Notes: a model not told the origin generated them from the sequence alone. A stretch of 64,000 nt of DNA from Lachnospiraceae bacterium (GCA_016281335.1 JAEEIK010000111.1:1-64000); one strand, 5' to 3'. Counted from the first letter of the stretch, positions 1 to 8,136 are shown. Numbers and translations are program-made.

Positions 1-579
1 AGGGCAAAATATATTCTCAGTATGACAATGTCTGTGGTGCTGATATTGTTTTTATACATCCTTGTCCATGAGACAGGGCATATGATCGTGATGCTTTCTG
101 CCGGGGCGGTGATTGATGATTTCAGTATCATCGGGGCTCATGTGAGCAGCCATGGCGGAGAGTATACCCCGGTATCGGCCATGTGGATGAATGCGAACGG
201 AGCATTCCTGCCGGTAGTGGTATCCCTGATATATATGCTGTTTTATAAAAAGGATTCGCAGAATTTAATATACAAAGTGTTTTCGCTTTTTGTGGCAATC
301 GTGCCTTTTTCGTCGCTGCTGGCCTGGGTGATCATCCCCTTTGTGTATATAGGCGGGCAGGCGCCGGCCGGGGATGATGTGACAAAGTTCCTGGATACAT
401 TTACACAGTATGGCCATCCGCTTGCAGTCAGCGCGGGAGCAGTGATCCTGATCGCAATCGGTGTATTCACGGCTGTGAAAAAGCAGATATTCGTAAACTA
501 TTACAGGGAGATCAGGAGCTTAAGAACAGAGCTTACACAGGATAGTAAGGAGAAAAACAGTGAAAGACAAAGCATATGA
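1..579 (+). CDS. M50-like membrane metallopeptidase, 5'-partial
   Basis: Small integral membrane protein with an HExxH zinc-peptidase motif (HETGH) inside its first visible transmembrane segment, as in site-2-protease-like M50 enzymes. Counting from the ATG at position 22 the motif is at residues 16-20. Further hydrophobic segments lie around residues 60-75, 85-112 and 132-150, followed by a basic, charged tail. A NANGAF stretch follows the zinc motif at about the spacing where M50 proteins carry an Asn/Gly/Pro motif. The reading frame is open to the first base of the window and the ATG at 22 has no ribosome binding site, so the true start probably lies upstream. The 3' end overlaps the PadR gene by 20 bp, so the two are co-transcribed. 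Substrate unknown; the peptidase call rests on the motif and its membrane position. Confidence 0.6.
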   Translation, partial: RAKYILSMTMSVVLILFLYILVHETGHMIVMLSAGAVIDDFSIIGAHVSSHGGEYTPVSAMWMNANGAFLPVVVSLIYMLFYKKDSQNLIYKVFSLFVAIVPFSSLLAWVIIPFVYIGGQAPAGDDVTKFLDTFTQYGHPLAVSAGAVILIAIGVFTAVKKQIFVNYYREIRSLRTELTQDSKEKNSERQSI

Positions 580-895
580 AAAAGATCTGCCTTTAACCGA
601 AGCTGTGTTTTATATACTGTTGGCAGTCAGACATCCGAACCACGGCTACGGCATCATACAGGAAGTGGGGGAGATGACCGGCGGACGGCTTGTGCTGGGA
701 GCGGGAACGCTTTACGGAGCGATACAGACTCTGGAGAAGAAGCATTGGATAAAGGTATACAGCGCGGAAGAAGGATCGCGTAAGAAGAAAGAGTATCTGA
801 TAACCAAAGAAGGCTTGGGCGTGTTCAGGGCCGAGAAGGAAAGACTTGCAGAATTACTGGAGAACGCACAGCTGATAGATGCCGTAGTTAAGTGA
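560..895 (+). CDS. PadR family transcriptional regulator
   Basis: A 111-residue winged-helix regulator of the PadR type. Residues 11-90 carry the family pattern: AVFYILLAVRHPNHGYGI, then the GTLYGAIQTLEKK recognition-helix segment, then a charged wing ending in YLITKEG. The start is GTG at 560, chosen because AAGGAG stands just upstream (546-551) and no better start exists. It overlaps the preceding membrane protein by 20 bp, and its stop is shared with a possible GTG start of the next gene. PadR proteins of this length usually control neighbouring transport or envelope genes and are often followed by a DUF2812 gene, as here. The ligand is not predictable. Confidence 0.9.
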   Translation: MKDKAYEKDLPLTEAVFYILLAVRHPNHGYGIIQEVGEMTGGRLVLGAGTLYGAIQTLEKKHWIKVYSAEEGSRKKKEYLITKEGLGVFRAEKERLAELLENAQLIDAVVK

Positions 896-909
896 AAGAG
901 AGGAAAAAC

Positions 910-1599
910 ATGACACGTTTTCGTATATATTTTGATAAGGATGAAGAAACGAAGTGGCTGAATATGATGGCTGCTAACGGCTATGCCATGGATAACTTCT
1001 TTCTGGGCTTCTATCAGTTTTCACCCTGCGAGAAGGGCGAATGGCAGTACCAGATAGACATAGGACACGGCTTTTATGCTGTGAACAATAACTATGCCGA
1101 ATTCATGGAAGAAATGGGAGTGGAGATAGTCCAGTCCTGGGGACCCTGGGTGATACTCAGAAGAAAGGCAAAAGAGGGACCTTTTGAACTGTTCAGTGAT
1201 GTGGACAGCCGGATCGAACAGTACAAGAAGATACTGCTGATGTTTAAAATAGTATTTATACTGGAGTTTTTGTGCCTGGCGCTTGAGGTGTACGGCGGAG
1301 TAAGGGGATCGGCTATGGCCTGGGTAGCGGCGTGCCTGATAGCTGCGGTAGTGGTCGTATTCAGCAATATGATCATCCGCACAAAGAAGAAAATATATGA
1401 ACTGCAGGAGCAGAAAGGGGAAGCACCTCCGGAATATAACAGGCAGCAGGTATCTTTGCTGATATCGATGGGCTTCCTTATAAATGCAGTAAATCTGATT
1501 TTACAGGATGCGATACCTTTGCCCCTTCGTTATATCATGCTCGGACTGTCCGTCGGACTCATACTTTACGGCAGTTTCAAAACGGCCCTGAGAAAATGA
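910..1599 (+). CDS. DUF2812 domain membrane protein
   Basis: About 229 residues. The soluble N-terminal part (roughly residues 1-95) resembles DUF2812 (TRFRIYFDKDEETKWLNMMA at the start, then an FYQF element). Four hydrophobic segments follow, in two pairs. DUF2812 proteins are typically encoded directly after a PadR regulator; the biochemical role is unknown. I prefer the ATG at 910, which has AGAGAGG at the right distance; a GTG at 892 in the same frame would overlap the PadR stop by 4 bp but lacks a ribosome binding site. Probably the regulated product, or a partner, of the PadR protein. Confidence 0.75.
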   Translation: MTRFRIYFDKDEETKWLNMMAANGYAMDNFFLGFYQFSPCEKGEWQYQIDIGHGFYAVNNNYAEFMEEMGVEIVQSWGPWVILRRKAKEGPFELFSDVDSRIEQYKKILLMFKIVFILEFLCLALEVYGGVRGSAMAWVAACLIAAVVVVFSNMIIRTKKKIYELQEQKGEAPPEYNRQQVSLLISMGFLINAVNLILQDAIPLPLRYIMLGLSVGLILYGSFKTALRK

Positions 1600-1666
1600 A
1601 AACTATGCAGTGGGCGTGATCTGAGTTATACTACGGATAAACTGTTTGAGGGGGAGAGAGTTTATC

Positions 1667-3082
1667 ATGAATAAAAGAATCACCGGATCGGCAGGTCTGA
1701 TCCTCATATCCGTTTTATTACTGGCCGCCTGTGGAAATAAGCAGGCGGTTGATACTGCTGGTGAGTCGAAGTCTGAACAGACTGCCGATCCTGTGACAGA
1801 CATTAAAGAAGATGTTTCGGAAGAGCCGGAAGAAATGAAGGCATCATACTTTGAAGCTTTAGCCGAAGACACCGACAGGATGATATTGGAAGCAAGGGCG
1901 CAGTATGAGGAAGAAGATCACACGCCTCTTGCTGAGCCGGTAAGATACAATGTGCTATGGCTTGGATTTACGCAGGTTTATTATGAGGATCTGGTTTTCA
2001 GGATGACAGACTTCGACCGGGAATACCTGGAAGCGGTGGCTCTGAATTATGAAAAGTCCGTCGAGAGTATCTCAGATCACAATATAGATATTTCGGTCGA
2101 TCTGCATTTTATCGAAGATTCAACACCATTGACAAAAACCGAAGGCGACGACTGGCTGTTTCTTGCACAGGAGACAGTTCAGCCTTTTATTGATCTCTAT
2201 GTAAATAATGAAACGGATACGGTGCTTACGACTGTACAGACGGCGGGGGATGAGAATGCCGAAAGAAATGAAGGCAGGGACGGATACGGTATCCATTATG
2301 TAATGCTGGGACTGGAAACGGCAGGGCTGTCTTCTTCAATGGGATATTCGACTTTTGACCTGCAGAAACCGGTGGAAGGCACTTATCCGCTTAAGGATCC
2401 GGAGATACCTTCTTTGTATGCCACAGCTGTAGCTGTGCACGAGTGGATGCATCAGCTCGAGAGTCTCGGAAGCATACTTGACATCGAGTATCCGAATACA
2501 CATGCATACATGGGGGCGGAGTCATTTCCGGGTTATCAGAAATATAACGCAGATGAGAATGATTATGATTTCTTTGAATTCTATAAGCTGGTGCTGAAGG
2601 GTGAGCTGCCTTATACGGGAGGCAGTGGGGTCAAGCACGTCGGCATGTATCCGAAGATGTGGCCGCTTATAAAACGCAATGTCTTTAATACCGGGAATTT
2701 TACGATCAAAGCAGCGGATAAGGATGTATATCTGAGAGGGCAGACTTCGGATCCTACATTGACTGTTTCAGAGGAACCATGTACCTGGAACATAAGATAT
2801 TGCGGAGAAGGCAGATTCAGCCTGTCACCGACAGAACTTCCTGACAAGCTGATCGACCTTTCCAACGCCTGGGATGCGGAGGACAACAACATCGGACTGT
2901 GGGTCTATACCGGATACACTGACGCGCAGAGCTGGTGCATCACCGGTAACGATGACGGCAGTTATTCACTGAAGACTCCTTATGAAAGCGGTCGTCTGAT
3001 AACCCTTCGGGACGGAGCCTTTCTCTGTACTGAGGGTGCGGAAGGCATACAGAAGTGGATCATCGAAGCAGCCCAAGACTAA
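1667..3082 (+). CDS. Secreted lipoprotein with HExxH motif and possible beta-trefoil tail
   Basis: Lipoprotein of 471 residues: basic N-terminus, hydrophobic core and lipobox LLAAC with Cys22 as the lipidated residue. After an acidic linker comes a domain with the zinc-peptidase motif HEWMH (residues 258-262) followed by a conserved-looking glutamate/histidine-rich stretch (LDIEYPNTH). The last 125 residues contain repeated LSPTE/LSNAWD-like blocks and two Q-x-W motifs (AQSWCI, IQKWII), the pattern of ricin-type beta-trefoil carbohydrate-binding domains. The ATG at 1667 is chosen because GAGGGGGAGAG precedes it. I do not recognise the peptidase family. A cell-surface metalloprotease with a glycan-binding tail is a reasonable inference, not shown. 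Confidence 0.65.
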   Translation: MNKRITGSAGLILISVLLLAACGNKQAVDTAGESKSEQTADPVTDIKEDVSEEPEEMKASYFEALAEDTDRMILEARAQYEEEDHTPLAEPVRYNVLWLGFTQVYYEDLVFRMTDFDREYLEAVALNYEKSVESISDHNIDISVDLHFIEDSTPLTKTEGDDWLFLAQETVQPFIDLYVNNETDTVLTTVQTAGDENAERNEGRDGYGIHYVMLGLETAGLSSSMGYSTFDLQKPVEGTYPLKDPEIPSLYATAVAVHEWMHQLESLGSILDIEYPNTHAYMGAESFPGYQKYNADENDYDFFEFYKLVLKGELPYTGGSGVKHVGMYPKMWPLIKRNVFNTGNFTIKAADKDVYLRGQTSDPTLTVSEEPCTWNIRYCGEGRFSLSPTELPDKLIDLSNAWDAEDNNIGLWVYTGYTDAQSWCITGNDDGSYSLKTPYESGRLITLRDGAFLCTEGAEGIQKWIIEAAQD

Positions 3083-3098
3083 CTGAAACATCGTGATA

Positions 3099-3535
3099 TA
3101 CACGCGGAATTGAGACATGTTGTAATCTGCGTGTAGAAGAATTATAGCCTATACACGCAAAGGGGAATGATACGTGAAATTGCGTGTAGTTGAGGTAGAG
3201 CTGTAGACACGCAGTAGAGAGAAAAGTGCCTGTGTACGTGTCGATGGAAGACGAGCTTCAGAGAAGCGACACGTGTACGGAAGAAAAAGTGCGTGATACG
3301 TGTCGATGATTTGAAAGGTCGACACGTAAGAGATGAAAAAGAGCCTGTGTACGTGTCGATGGAAGACGAGCTTCGGAGAAGCGACACGTGTACGGAAGAA
3401 AAAGTGCGTGATACGTGTCGAGGGTTTGAAAGGTCGACACGTAAGAGATGAAAAAGTGCCTGTGTACGTGTCGTTGGTAACAAGCGAAGAAAAAGACGAC
3501 ACGTACGGGAGCGAAAAGTGTTGCTGTACGTGTCG
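3099..3535. repeat. Array of alternating inverted half-sites with a 115-bp tandem repeat
   Basis: The 512-bp gap between two convergent genes is filled by short inverted half-sites in alternating orientation, every 21-32 bp. The first five are TACACGC(A)/TGCGTGTA (3099, 3129, 3152, 3181, 3207). The next eleven are ACGTGTCG/CGACACGT (3236, 3267, 3298, 3319, 3351, 3382, 3413, 3434, 3466, 3497, 3528). Neighbouring halves form hairpins with 7-11 bp stems; the best is 3464-3506, an 11-bp perfect stem. A 115-bp unit starting at 3236 is repeated almost exactly at 3351 and partly at 3466. Reading frames cross the array but are low-complexity products of the repeats. Function unknown. Confidence 0.85.
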
Positions 3536-3594
3536 TCGAAATAAAACTAAGGCTTATATGTCGAAATATACGGGCTAAGTATTAGAGATGAAGC

Positions 3595-4524
3595 TCAGGG
3601 TGTTAGTTCGAGTACTTCGCCGGGAGCTATGATGATGCGGCCCGGCACGTCAAAGCTTTCGGCAACGCTGCGGTCAAAGCCCGTATTGTCAGCGGGGATC
3701 ATATGATAAGGAATGGAGTGGGCGGCAGCAACCAGCTTAGCGCAGTCGATGGCTTCACTCATTCCCATATTGTAGACACCGTCGCAGCAGAAGAAAGCGT
3801 AATCAAGTTTTTCGGAAGCAAGCTCCGACATCTGATCTGTCTTGGAAGTGTCTCCGGAAACATAGAGCTTAACACCGTCTGAGAATTCAAGTATAAAACC
3901 GACACAGTTTGTAATGCTGTGGTTCTTATTGTTGCCGGCTTCTACAGCCGTAATCTTCACATCACAGTGTTCGAAGCTGTTGTGTTTTCCGCCTGCAAGG
4001 GCTTCTTTTTCGGTGATGACCAGACAGTCATCAGTCCTGTTCTTTATCATGTCAAGTTGTGAATGGTCGTAGTGGGAATGGGTTTCGAGTATGAGATCCG
4101 CCGCAGCTGAATAATCGCCATCAAAGAAGGGATCGATGTAGATGATCTTTCCTTCAGGAGTTGTAAGTTTCATGCTGGCATGTCCGAAATATGTGAGTTC
4201 TGCGCGCTTGATATTTTCTGTCATGGTTTCTTCTCCTTCCGTATCATTTGTATCTGTTTCGACATTGTCTGAATCTTTCGCGGGATTATCACCCGGCTGA
4301 GCCAAAGAGGTATCTTCCGGATCTTCGGATACAGCCTGTGAAGTTGCCGACTTGCCGGAATCTTCTGTTTCACTCTGTACAGCCGTAACGTCGATCTGTG
4401 TCGTAAGCGAGGGGGCGTCATTTGCGGGAGCGCCTGGCTCTTTATCCGCGCCGCAGCCATTAAGCAACAGGCAGGAAATGATCAGCAGAATAAAAGCTGC
4501 GGGGCCAAAATACGATTTATGCAT
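3595..4524 (-). CDS. Metallo-beta-lactamase-fold hydrolase, lipoprotein
   Basis: 309 residues. The N-terminus is a lipoprotein signal (LLLNGC, lipidated Cys24), followed by an acidic Ser/Thr/Asp-rich linker to about residue 105. The C-terminal 200 residues are an MBL-fold hydrolase of the UlaG-like type: TYFGHASMKL, IDPFF, the metal-binding HSHYDH (149-154) and a later SGDTSKTD metal ligand. It is anchored outside the membrane by its lipid, unusual for UlaG-like enzymes, which are mostly cytoplasmic. A good ribosome binding site (GGAAGGAG) precedes the ATG. It sits 15 bp downstream of the zinc-ribbon gene on the same strand and may share its transcript. Substrate unknown. Confidence 0.8.
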   Translation of the reverse strand: MHKSYFGPAAFILLIISCLLLNGCGADKEPGAPANDAPSLTTQIDVTAVQSETEDSGKSATSQAVSEDPEDTSLAQPGDNPAKDSDNVETDTNDTEGEETMTENIKRAELTYFGHASMKLTTPEGKIIYIDPFFDGDYSAAADLILETHSHYDHSQLDMIKNRTDDCLVITEKEALAGGKHNSFEHCDVKITAVEAGNNKNHSITNCVGFILEFSDGVKLYVSGDTSKTDQMSELASEKLDYAFFCCDGVYNMGMSEAIDCAKLVAAAHSIPYHMIPADNTGFDRSVAESFDVPGRIIIAPGEVLELTP

Positions 4525-4539
4525 AAACAGGCTCCTTCC

Positions 4540-5418
4540 TTACCAGTCCGAATCCCAGTCGCTGCCCCCGTAATCCCAGGAGGAAGAACTGTCCCAGGAA
4601 TAATCGGAATCCCAGGAGGAACTGCTCCAGTCATCATCGTCGTCATCCCAGTCATAGGAAGAACTGTAGCTGCCGCTGTCATACCAGCTGCTGTCTTCAA
4701 AGCGGCTGCCTTCGTGATCATAGGTAGCATAATCGGAATAAGTATCGTCGGTGATGACGGAATCAAGAAAGTCATCATCATAAAGATAATCCCAGGAATC
4801 ACTTGAAGCATCATAGGAGTACCAGTTTGATCCCTGGTAGTAGTAATCGTTGCCGTTGTAGTTGTAGTAACCCTTCTGAGGAGAATGATCAAAAAGCGAG
4901 AACAGGCCGACAATTGCTATCAGAAAGATCGACGAAAACAGAGGGCTCACCAGTGGTAACAGCAGAGGGAGTAAGAGTATATCCCAGATGGTCCAGCGTT
5001 TTTTCTTCTTTCCGGTATTTACGGAAGTGCGGCTAACGTTTGTGTTGGAGGCAGTCTTCTGGTTTGCTATCTCGGCACGCAGGCGCTGATACAGCTCATT
5101 TACCGCATAACCTTCATCTACACCCTGATAACGTATTGCACGTTCACCGTTTGCCTTGTTTTTATATACTACAAAATCACCGTGGTCATTTTGGTAGATG
5201 CCGAAGGCCCTGGGTTCTTTGATATCCTTCCCTATAAAGAATCTGGTGACATTCTCGGGAGGAAGATTGTGAGCAGTATACCACTGCTTAAGCTCTTCAA
5301 TGGTGCGGGGCTGCTCCGGAGCCACCCGGTTAGCAGTAGGCATGGATCCGCCGCAGTTGGGGCAGGAAGCCAGGCCTTCATCTATAAGGGAACCGCAGAA
5401 ATCACATTTTACTTTCAT
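4540..5418 (-). CDS. Zinc-ribbon membrane protein with Asp/Ser/Tyr/Trp-rich tail
   Basis: 292 residues. The N-terminal zinc ribbon has cysteines at 5, 8, 19 and 22 (CDFC...CPNC). Next come a compact soluble segment (about 35-120), one or two hydrophobic segments near 145-175, and an external tail of more than 100 residues made almost only of Asp, Ser, Tyr, Trp and Gly. The gene overlaps the PrsW-like protease gene by 4 bp, so the two proteins are made together. The pairing suggests, without proof, that the protease cleaves or is regulated by this protein. Start chosen by position and the overlap with the upstream gene. Confidence 0.7.
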   Translation of the reverse strand: MKVKCDFCGSLIDEGLASCPNCGGSMPTANRVAPEQPRTIEELKQWYTAHNLPPENVTRFFIGKDIKEPRAFGIYQNDHGDFVVYKNKANGERAIRYQGVDEGYAVNELYQRLRAEIANQKTASNTNVSRTSVNTGKKKKRWTIWDILLLPLLLPLVSPLFSSIFLIAIVGLFSLFDHSPQKGYYNYNGNDYYYQGSNWYSYDASSDSWDYLYDDDFLDSVITDDTYSDYATYDHEGSRFEDSSWYDSGSYSSSYDWDDDDDDWSSSSWDSDYSWDSSSSWDYGGSDWDSDW

Positions 5419-6152
5419 TTTGCAACCTCCTCGTTGTCCCAGGCATCGGAAAGGGTATATTCCATTCCGGGTATCACTGTGTCATTCTTTGACAGTTTCA
5501 GGAACTGTTTTACCGCAGAGGCAATGATGATGATCTCGTATATTACGAAGAGTATATAGAATACCGGCCTGTCGGCGCTCGTGCACAGATCGAAGAAGCC
5601 GTGCATCACCAGCGGGACGATGAGGGCTTCCAGCATATGGGTGCGCTCGGCTTTTTCATCTCCGGCCCCTTTAGCATAGCGGGCCAGGCCGTAGAAATAT
5701 CCCATGAATACTGCGTTCATCGCGTGGCCCGGTACTGAGAAAAGGGCTCTTATAAGAGTTCCGTTCATGCCGAATTTAATACAGTAGAGAATGTTTAGCA
5801 GAATGGCAAAACCCAGGGATACGCAGACACTGTAGACAACGGCATCAAAGGTATAGTTGAATTCCTTGTTTTTCCAGGTGATAAGTTTAAGAACAAGAAG
5901 CTTTCCGCCTTCCTGTACCAGCGCTGTCAGCAGGAAGCAGTCAAGGAGCATGAACCACAGAGATGAAGTGTTATCGAAAAGGGAGCGGAAGACTCTTAAG
6001 CCTCCGATCCTTAAGAGGATGGCGCTTACCACCGTCAGAGCTCCGAAGGCAAAGAGCTTGAAAAGAAGCTGCGGCGGTTCTTTTTCCACTGAATCAAATT
6101 TCCATACGATGATCAAGAGCAGTATGCCCGGTATGACAGCTAAAGCTAACAT
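5415..6152 (-). CDS. PrsW family intramembrane glutamic protease
   Basis: 245 residues with about seven transmembrane segments. The PrsW family pattern is present: a Glu/Lys motif (QEGGK, Glu81 and Lys84), a PGHAMNAVFMGYFYG segment with His143, and a late HGFFD motif (His184, Asp188). B. subtilis PrsW starts cleavage of the anti-sigma factor RsiW in the membrane. The usual EExxK is QExxK here, with the first glutamate replaced by glutamine. No sigma or anti-sigma gene is adjacent; the co-encoded partner is the zinc-ribbon protein. GGAGG lies at the right distance from the ATG at 6152, and a clear promoter is upstream. Confidence 0.8.
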   Translation of the reverse strand: MLALAVIPGILLLIIVWKFDSVEKEPPQLLFKLFAFGALTVVSAILLRIGGLRVFRSLFDNTSSLWFMLLDCFLLTALVQEGGKLLVLKLITWKNKEFNYTFDAVVYSVCVSLGFAILLNILYCIKFGMNGTLIRALFSVPGHAMNAVFMGYFYGLARYAKGAGDEKAERTHMLEALIVPLVMHGFFDLCTSADRPVFYILFVIYEIIIIASAVKQFLKLSKNDTVIPGMEYTLSDAWDNEEVAK

Positions 6153-6190
6153 ATGAACTGACCTCCTTTATGGGAAATGCGCTATACTAA

Positions 6191-6219
6191 AGTATATACT
6201 CGATCTTTGTATCAGTCAA
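6191..6219 (-). promoter_or_regulatory. Sigma-A promoter of the prsW-like/zinc-ribbon operon
   Basis: On the minus strand TTGACT (6219-6214) and TATACT (6196-6191) are separated by 17 bp and lie about 40 bp before the PrsW-like start codon. No other gene start is near on this strand. Confidence 0.7.
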
Positions 6220-6222
6220 CGC

Positions 6223-6280
6223 AAGGCTTCTCTCCACCGGGGAAAAGCTGTCGCCGTAAGGCGACTGATAAGGGGAGTCT
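6223..6280 (+). repeat. Dispersed palindromic element, copy A
   Basis: A roughly 58-bp element with two hairpins: CTTCTCTCC/GGGGAAAAG and GTCGCC-GTAA-GGCGAC, ending in CTGATAAGGGGA. The same arrangement, with compensating changes in the second stem, recurs inverted at 41117-41174. Conserved stems with changed bases point to a mobile or structural extragenic element. It sits between two divergent promoters. Confidence 0.65.
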
Positions 6281-6296
6281 GTACACTGTCATCAGA

Positions 6297-6326
6297 TTGA
6301 CAGCAGAAGAGTAATTGATATATAAT
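6297..6326 (+). promoter_or_regulatory. Sigma-A promoter of the yicC operon
   Basis: TTGACA (6297-6302) and TATAAT (6321-6326) with an 18-bp spacer, both perfect hexamers, stand 33 bp before the yicC start. This is the probable main promoter of the run of closely spaced genes from yicC to the NeuB-like gene. Confidence 0.85.
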
Positions 6327-6358
6327 ACGCTATGTATGTGTATCGACAGGGGGTTATC

Positions 6359-7237
6359 ATGGTTTATTCAATGACAGGCTTCGGCCGCAGCATCAGTGAA
6401 GACGAGAAGCGCAGATTTATAGTGGAAGTTAAGTCGGTAAATCACCGCTATCTGGATCTGAACATCAAGATGCCGAGGAAGCTGTATGCTTTTGAATCGG
6501 CTATAAGGACTTTGACAGGCAAGTATCTGCAGCGCGGCAAGGTGGATATGTTCATCACCCTTGAGAACAAGGCCTGCGGAGATAACAGCATACGATATAA
6601 CAGGGAAGCGGCAGCAGAATATCTTCAGTATCTTAAGGAACTGAAGGAGGAGTTTGACCTGGAGGATGACATCAGGCTCTCAACACTCTCACGTTATCCC
6701 GAAGTTTTCACTCTCGAAGAAGCCAAGGCAGATGACGAGGAGCTATGGTCGGTACTTGAAAAGGCCGTGAGCGGCGCTCTGGAGCAGTTTACTTCAAGCC
6801 GTGAAACGGAAGGCGAGAACTTAAAGAAAGACCTTATATCAAAACTCGAAGGCATGAAAGAGAAGGTGGCGCAGATAGAAGAACAGGCGCCCGAGGTGAT
6901 AAAGGCATATCAGGAAAGGCTCTTTGCAAAAGTTAAAGAGATGCTTTCCGATTCGAATATAGATGAAAACCGCATACTGATGGAGACTGCGGTATTTGCC
7001 GACAGGGTATGCGTTGATGAAGAGACGGTGAGGCTGAAGAGCCACATAGATCATATGATAAGCGAGCTGGAGAACGGCGGAGCTGTGGGAAGGAAGCTGG
7101 ATTTCCTGGCACAGGAGATGAACAGAGAGGCAAATACCACGCTTTCCAAGTCAAATGACCTGAATATCACCGGAGTGGCCATCGATCTGAAGACCGAGAT
7201 AGAAAAGATAAGGGAGCAGGTACAGAACCTGGAGTAG
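6359..7237 (+). CDS. yicC: YicC family endoribonuclease
   Basis: 292 residues, the usual length. It begins with the family signature MVYSMTGFGRS and contains VEVKSVNHRYLD near residue 25 and the C-terminal DFLAQEMNREANT segment followed by TEIEKIREQVQNLE. YicC (YloC in B. subtilis) is an RNA endonuclease linked to mRNA and small-RNA turnover. The ATG at 6359 is used because it has CAGGGGG upstream and matches the family start; an in-frame ATG at 6332 is too close to the promoter. It is the first gene of the operon, one base before remA. The order yicC-remA-gmk-rpoZ is typical of Firmicutes. Confidence 0.95.
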   Translation: MVYSMTGFGRSISEDEKRRFIVEVKSVNHRYLDLNIKMPRKLYAFESAIRTLTGKYLQRGKVDMFITLENKACGDNSIRYNREAAAEYLQYLKELKEEFDLEDDIRLSTLSRYPEVFTLEEAKADDEELWSVLEKAVSGALEQFTSSRETEGENLKKDLISKLEGMKEKVAQIEEQAPEVIKAYQERLFAKVKEMLSDSNIDENRILMETAVFADRVCVDEETVRLKSHIDHMISELENGGAVGRKLDFLAQEMNREANTTLSKSNDLNITGVAIDLKTEIEKIREQVQNLE

Positions 7238-7238
7238 T

Positions 7239-7481
7239 ATGGGAAAGCTCATAAACATAGGCTTCGGCAATGTGGTAAATGAAGATAAGGTGGTGGCCAT
7301 AGTCCATCCTGAAGCAGCGCCGGTAAAGCGTATGGTGAGCTACGCCAAGGAACACAACCTTATCGTAGACGCGACCCAGGGGCGCAAGACCAAGGCCGTG
7401 ATAGTGATGGATGAACAGAGGATACTGCTTTCGGCGCTCTTACCGGAAACGATAGCGGGACGCATGGAAACAGCTGAGTGA
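7239..7481 (+). CDS. remA: Extracellular matrix regulator RemA (DUF370)
   Basis: 80 residues. The start MGKLINIGFGNVV and the VDATQGRKTKAVIVMD segment are the hallmark of RemA/YlzA. In B. subtilis this small DNA-binding protein activates biofilm matrix and osmoprotection genes by forming ring-like assemblies on DNA. It is fixed between yicC and gmk in most Firmicutes, as here. Complete, with no anomaly. It is of interest given the several secreted and c-di-GMP genes in this window, but no direct link is visible. Confidence 0.95.
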   Translation: MGKLINIGFGNVVNEDKVVAIVHPEAAPVKRMVSYAKEHNLIVDATQGRKTKAVIVMDEQRILLSALLPETIAGRMETAE

Positions 7482-7503
7482 CCTTAGACTTAAGAGGTGC
7501 AAT

Positions 7504-8136
7504 ATGGAACATGATGGTATACTGGTTGTGATATCCGGCTTTGCCGGGGCAGGAAAAGGAACCATAGTAAAAGGCCTGCTTAAAGATTATGACAATTATG
7601 CCCTGTCCGTATCCATGACAACGAGGCAGCCGAGACCCGGCGAAGTGAACGGGGAAGCATATTTCTTCGTGAGCCGTGAGGAGTTCGAGAAGACCATAGA
7701 AGAAGGCGGCCTGATCGAACACGCGCAGTATGTTGATAATTATTACGGTACTCCCAAGGCTTACGTGGAAGAGAAGCTGAAGGCCGGGATGGACGTGATA
7801 CTTGAGATAGAGCTTCAGGGGGCATTGCAGATAAAGAAGCTGTATCCGGAAGCGCTGCTCCTCTTCGTGACACCGCCAAGCGCGGCTATACTTAAACAGA
7901 GACTTACGGACCGCGGAACCGAGACGGCCGAAGTGATAAAGAGGCGGATGGACCGGGCGGCTGAAGAGTCACAGATGATGGATAAATACGATCATATAAT
8001 CGTTAATGATAAGATAGAAGACTGCGTGGCATATACCCATTCGGTGATACAGTCTGCGCATTCGGCACCGGCAAGGCTTAAGAAGCTGACGGACAGCCTG
8101 CGAAGAGATCTTAAAGAAATGTCGGAACAGGGGTAA
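7504..8136 (+). CDS. gmk: Guanylate kinase
   Basis: Phosphorylates GMP to GDP with ATP. 210 residues. The P-loop GFAGAGKGT (12-20) is followed by the GMP-binding region TTRQPRPGEVNGEAYFFV, by GLIEHAQYVDNYYGTP and by the LEIELQGALQIK strand. The P-loop has Phe-Ala where most homologues have Pro-Ser. Start ATG 7504 follows AAGAGGTG. It is 22 bp after remA and 38 bp before rpoZ in the same operon. Confidence 0.96.
   Translation: MEHDGILVVISGFAGAGKGTIVKGLLKDYDNYALSVSMTTRQPRPGEVNGEAYFFVSREEFEKTIEEGGLIEHAQYVDNYYGTPKAYVEEKLKAGMDVILEIELQGALQIKKLYPEALLLFVTPPSAAILKQRLTDRGTETAEVIKRRMDRAAEESQMMDKYDHIIVNDKIEDCVAYTHSVIQSAHSAPARLKKLTDSLRRDLKEMSEQG

Noticed and set aside
3142-3502. Overlapping minus-strand frames of 113 and 117 codons and a plus-strand frame of 81 codons in the hairpin array.
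   Set aside because: They are created by the 115-bp repeat, exist in several frames at once with repeated low-complexity products, and lack ribosome binding sites.
3099-3535. Possible CRISPR array.
   Set aside because: The repeated units are 8-bp half-sites in alternating orientation, with repeated rather than unique sequence between them, and no cas genes are present.
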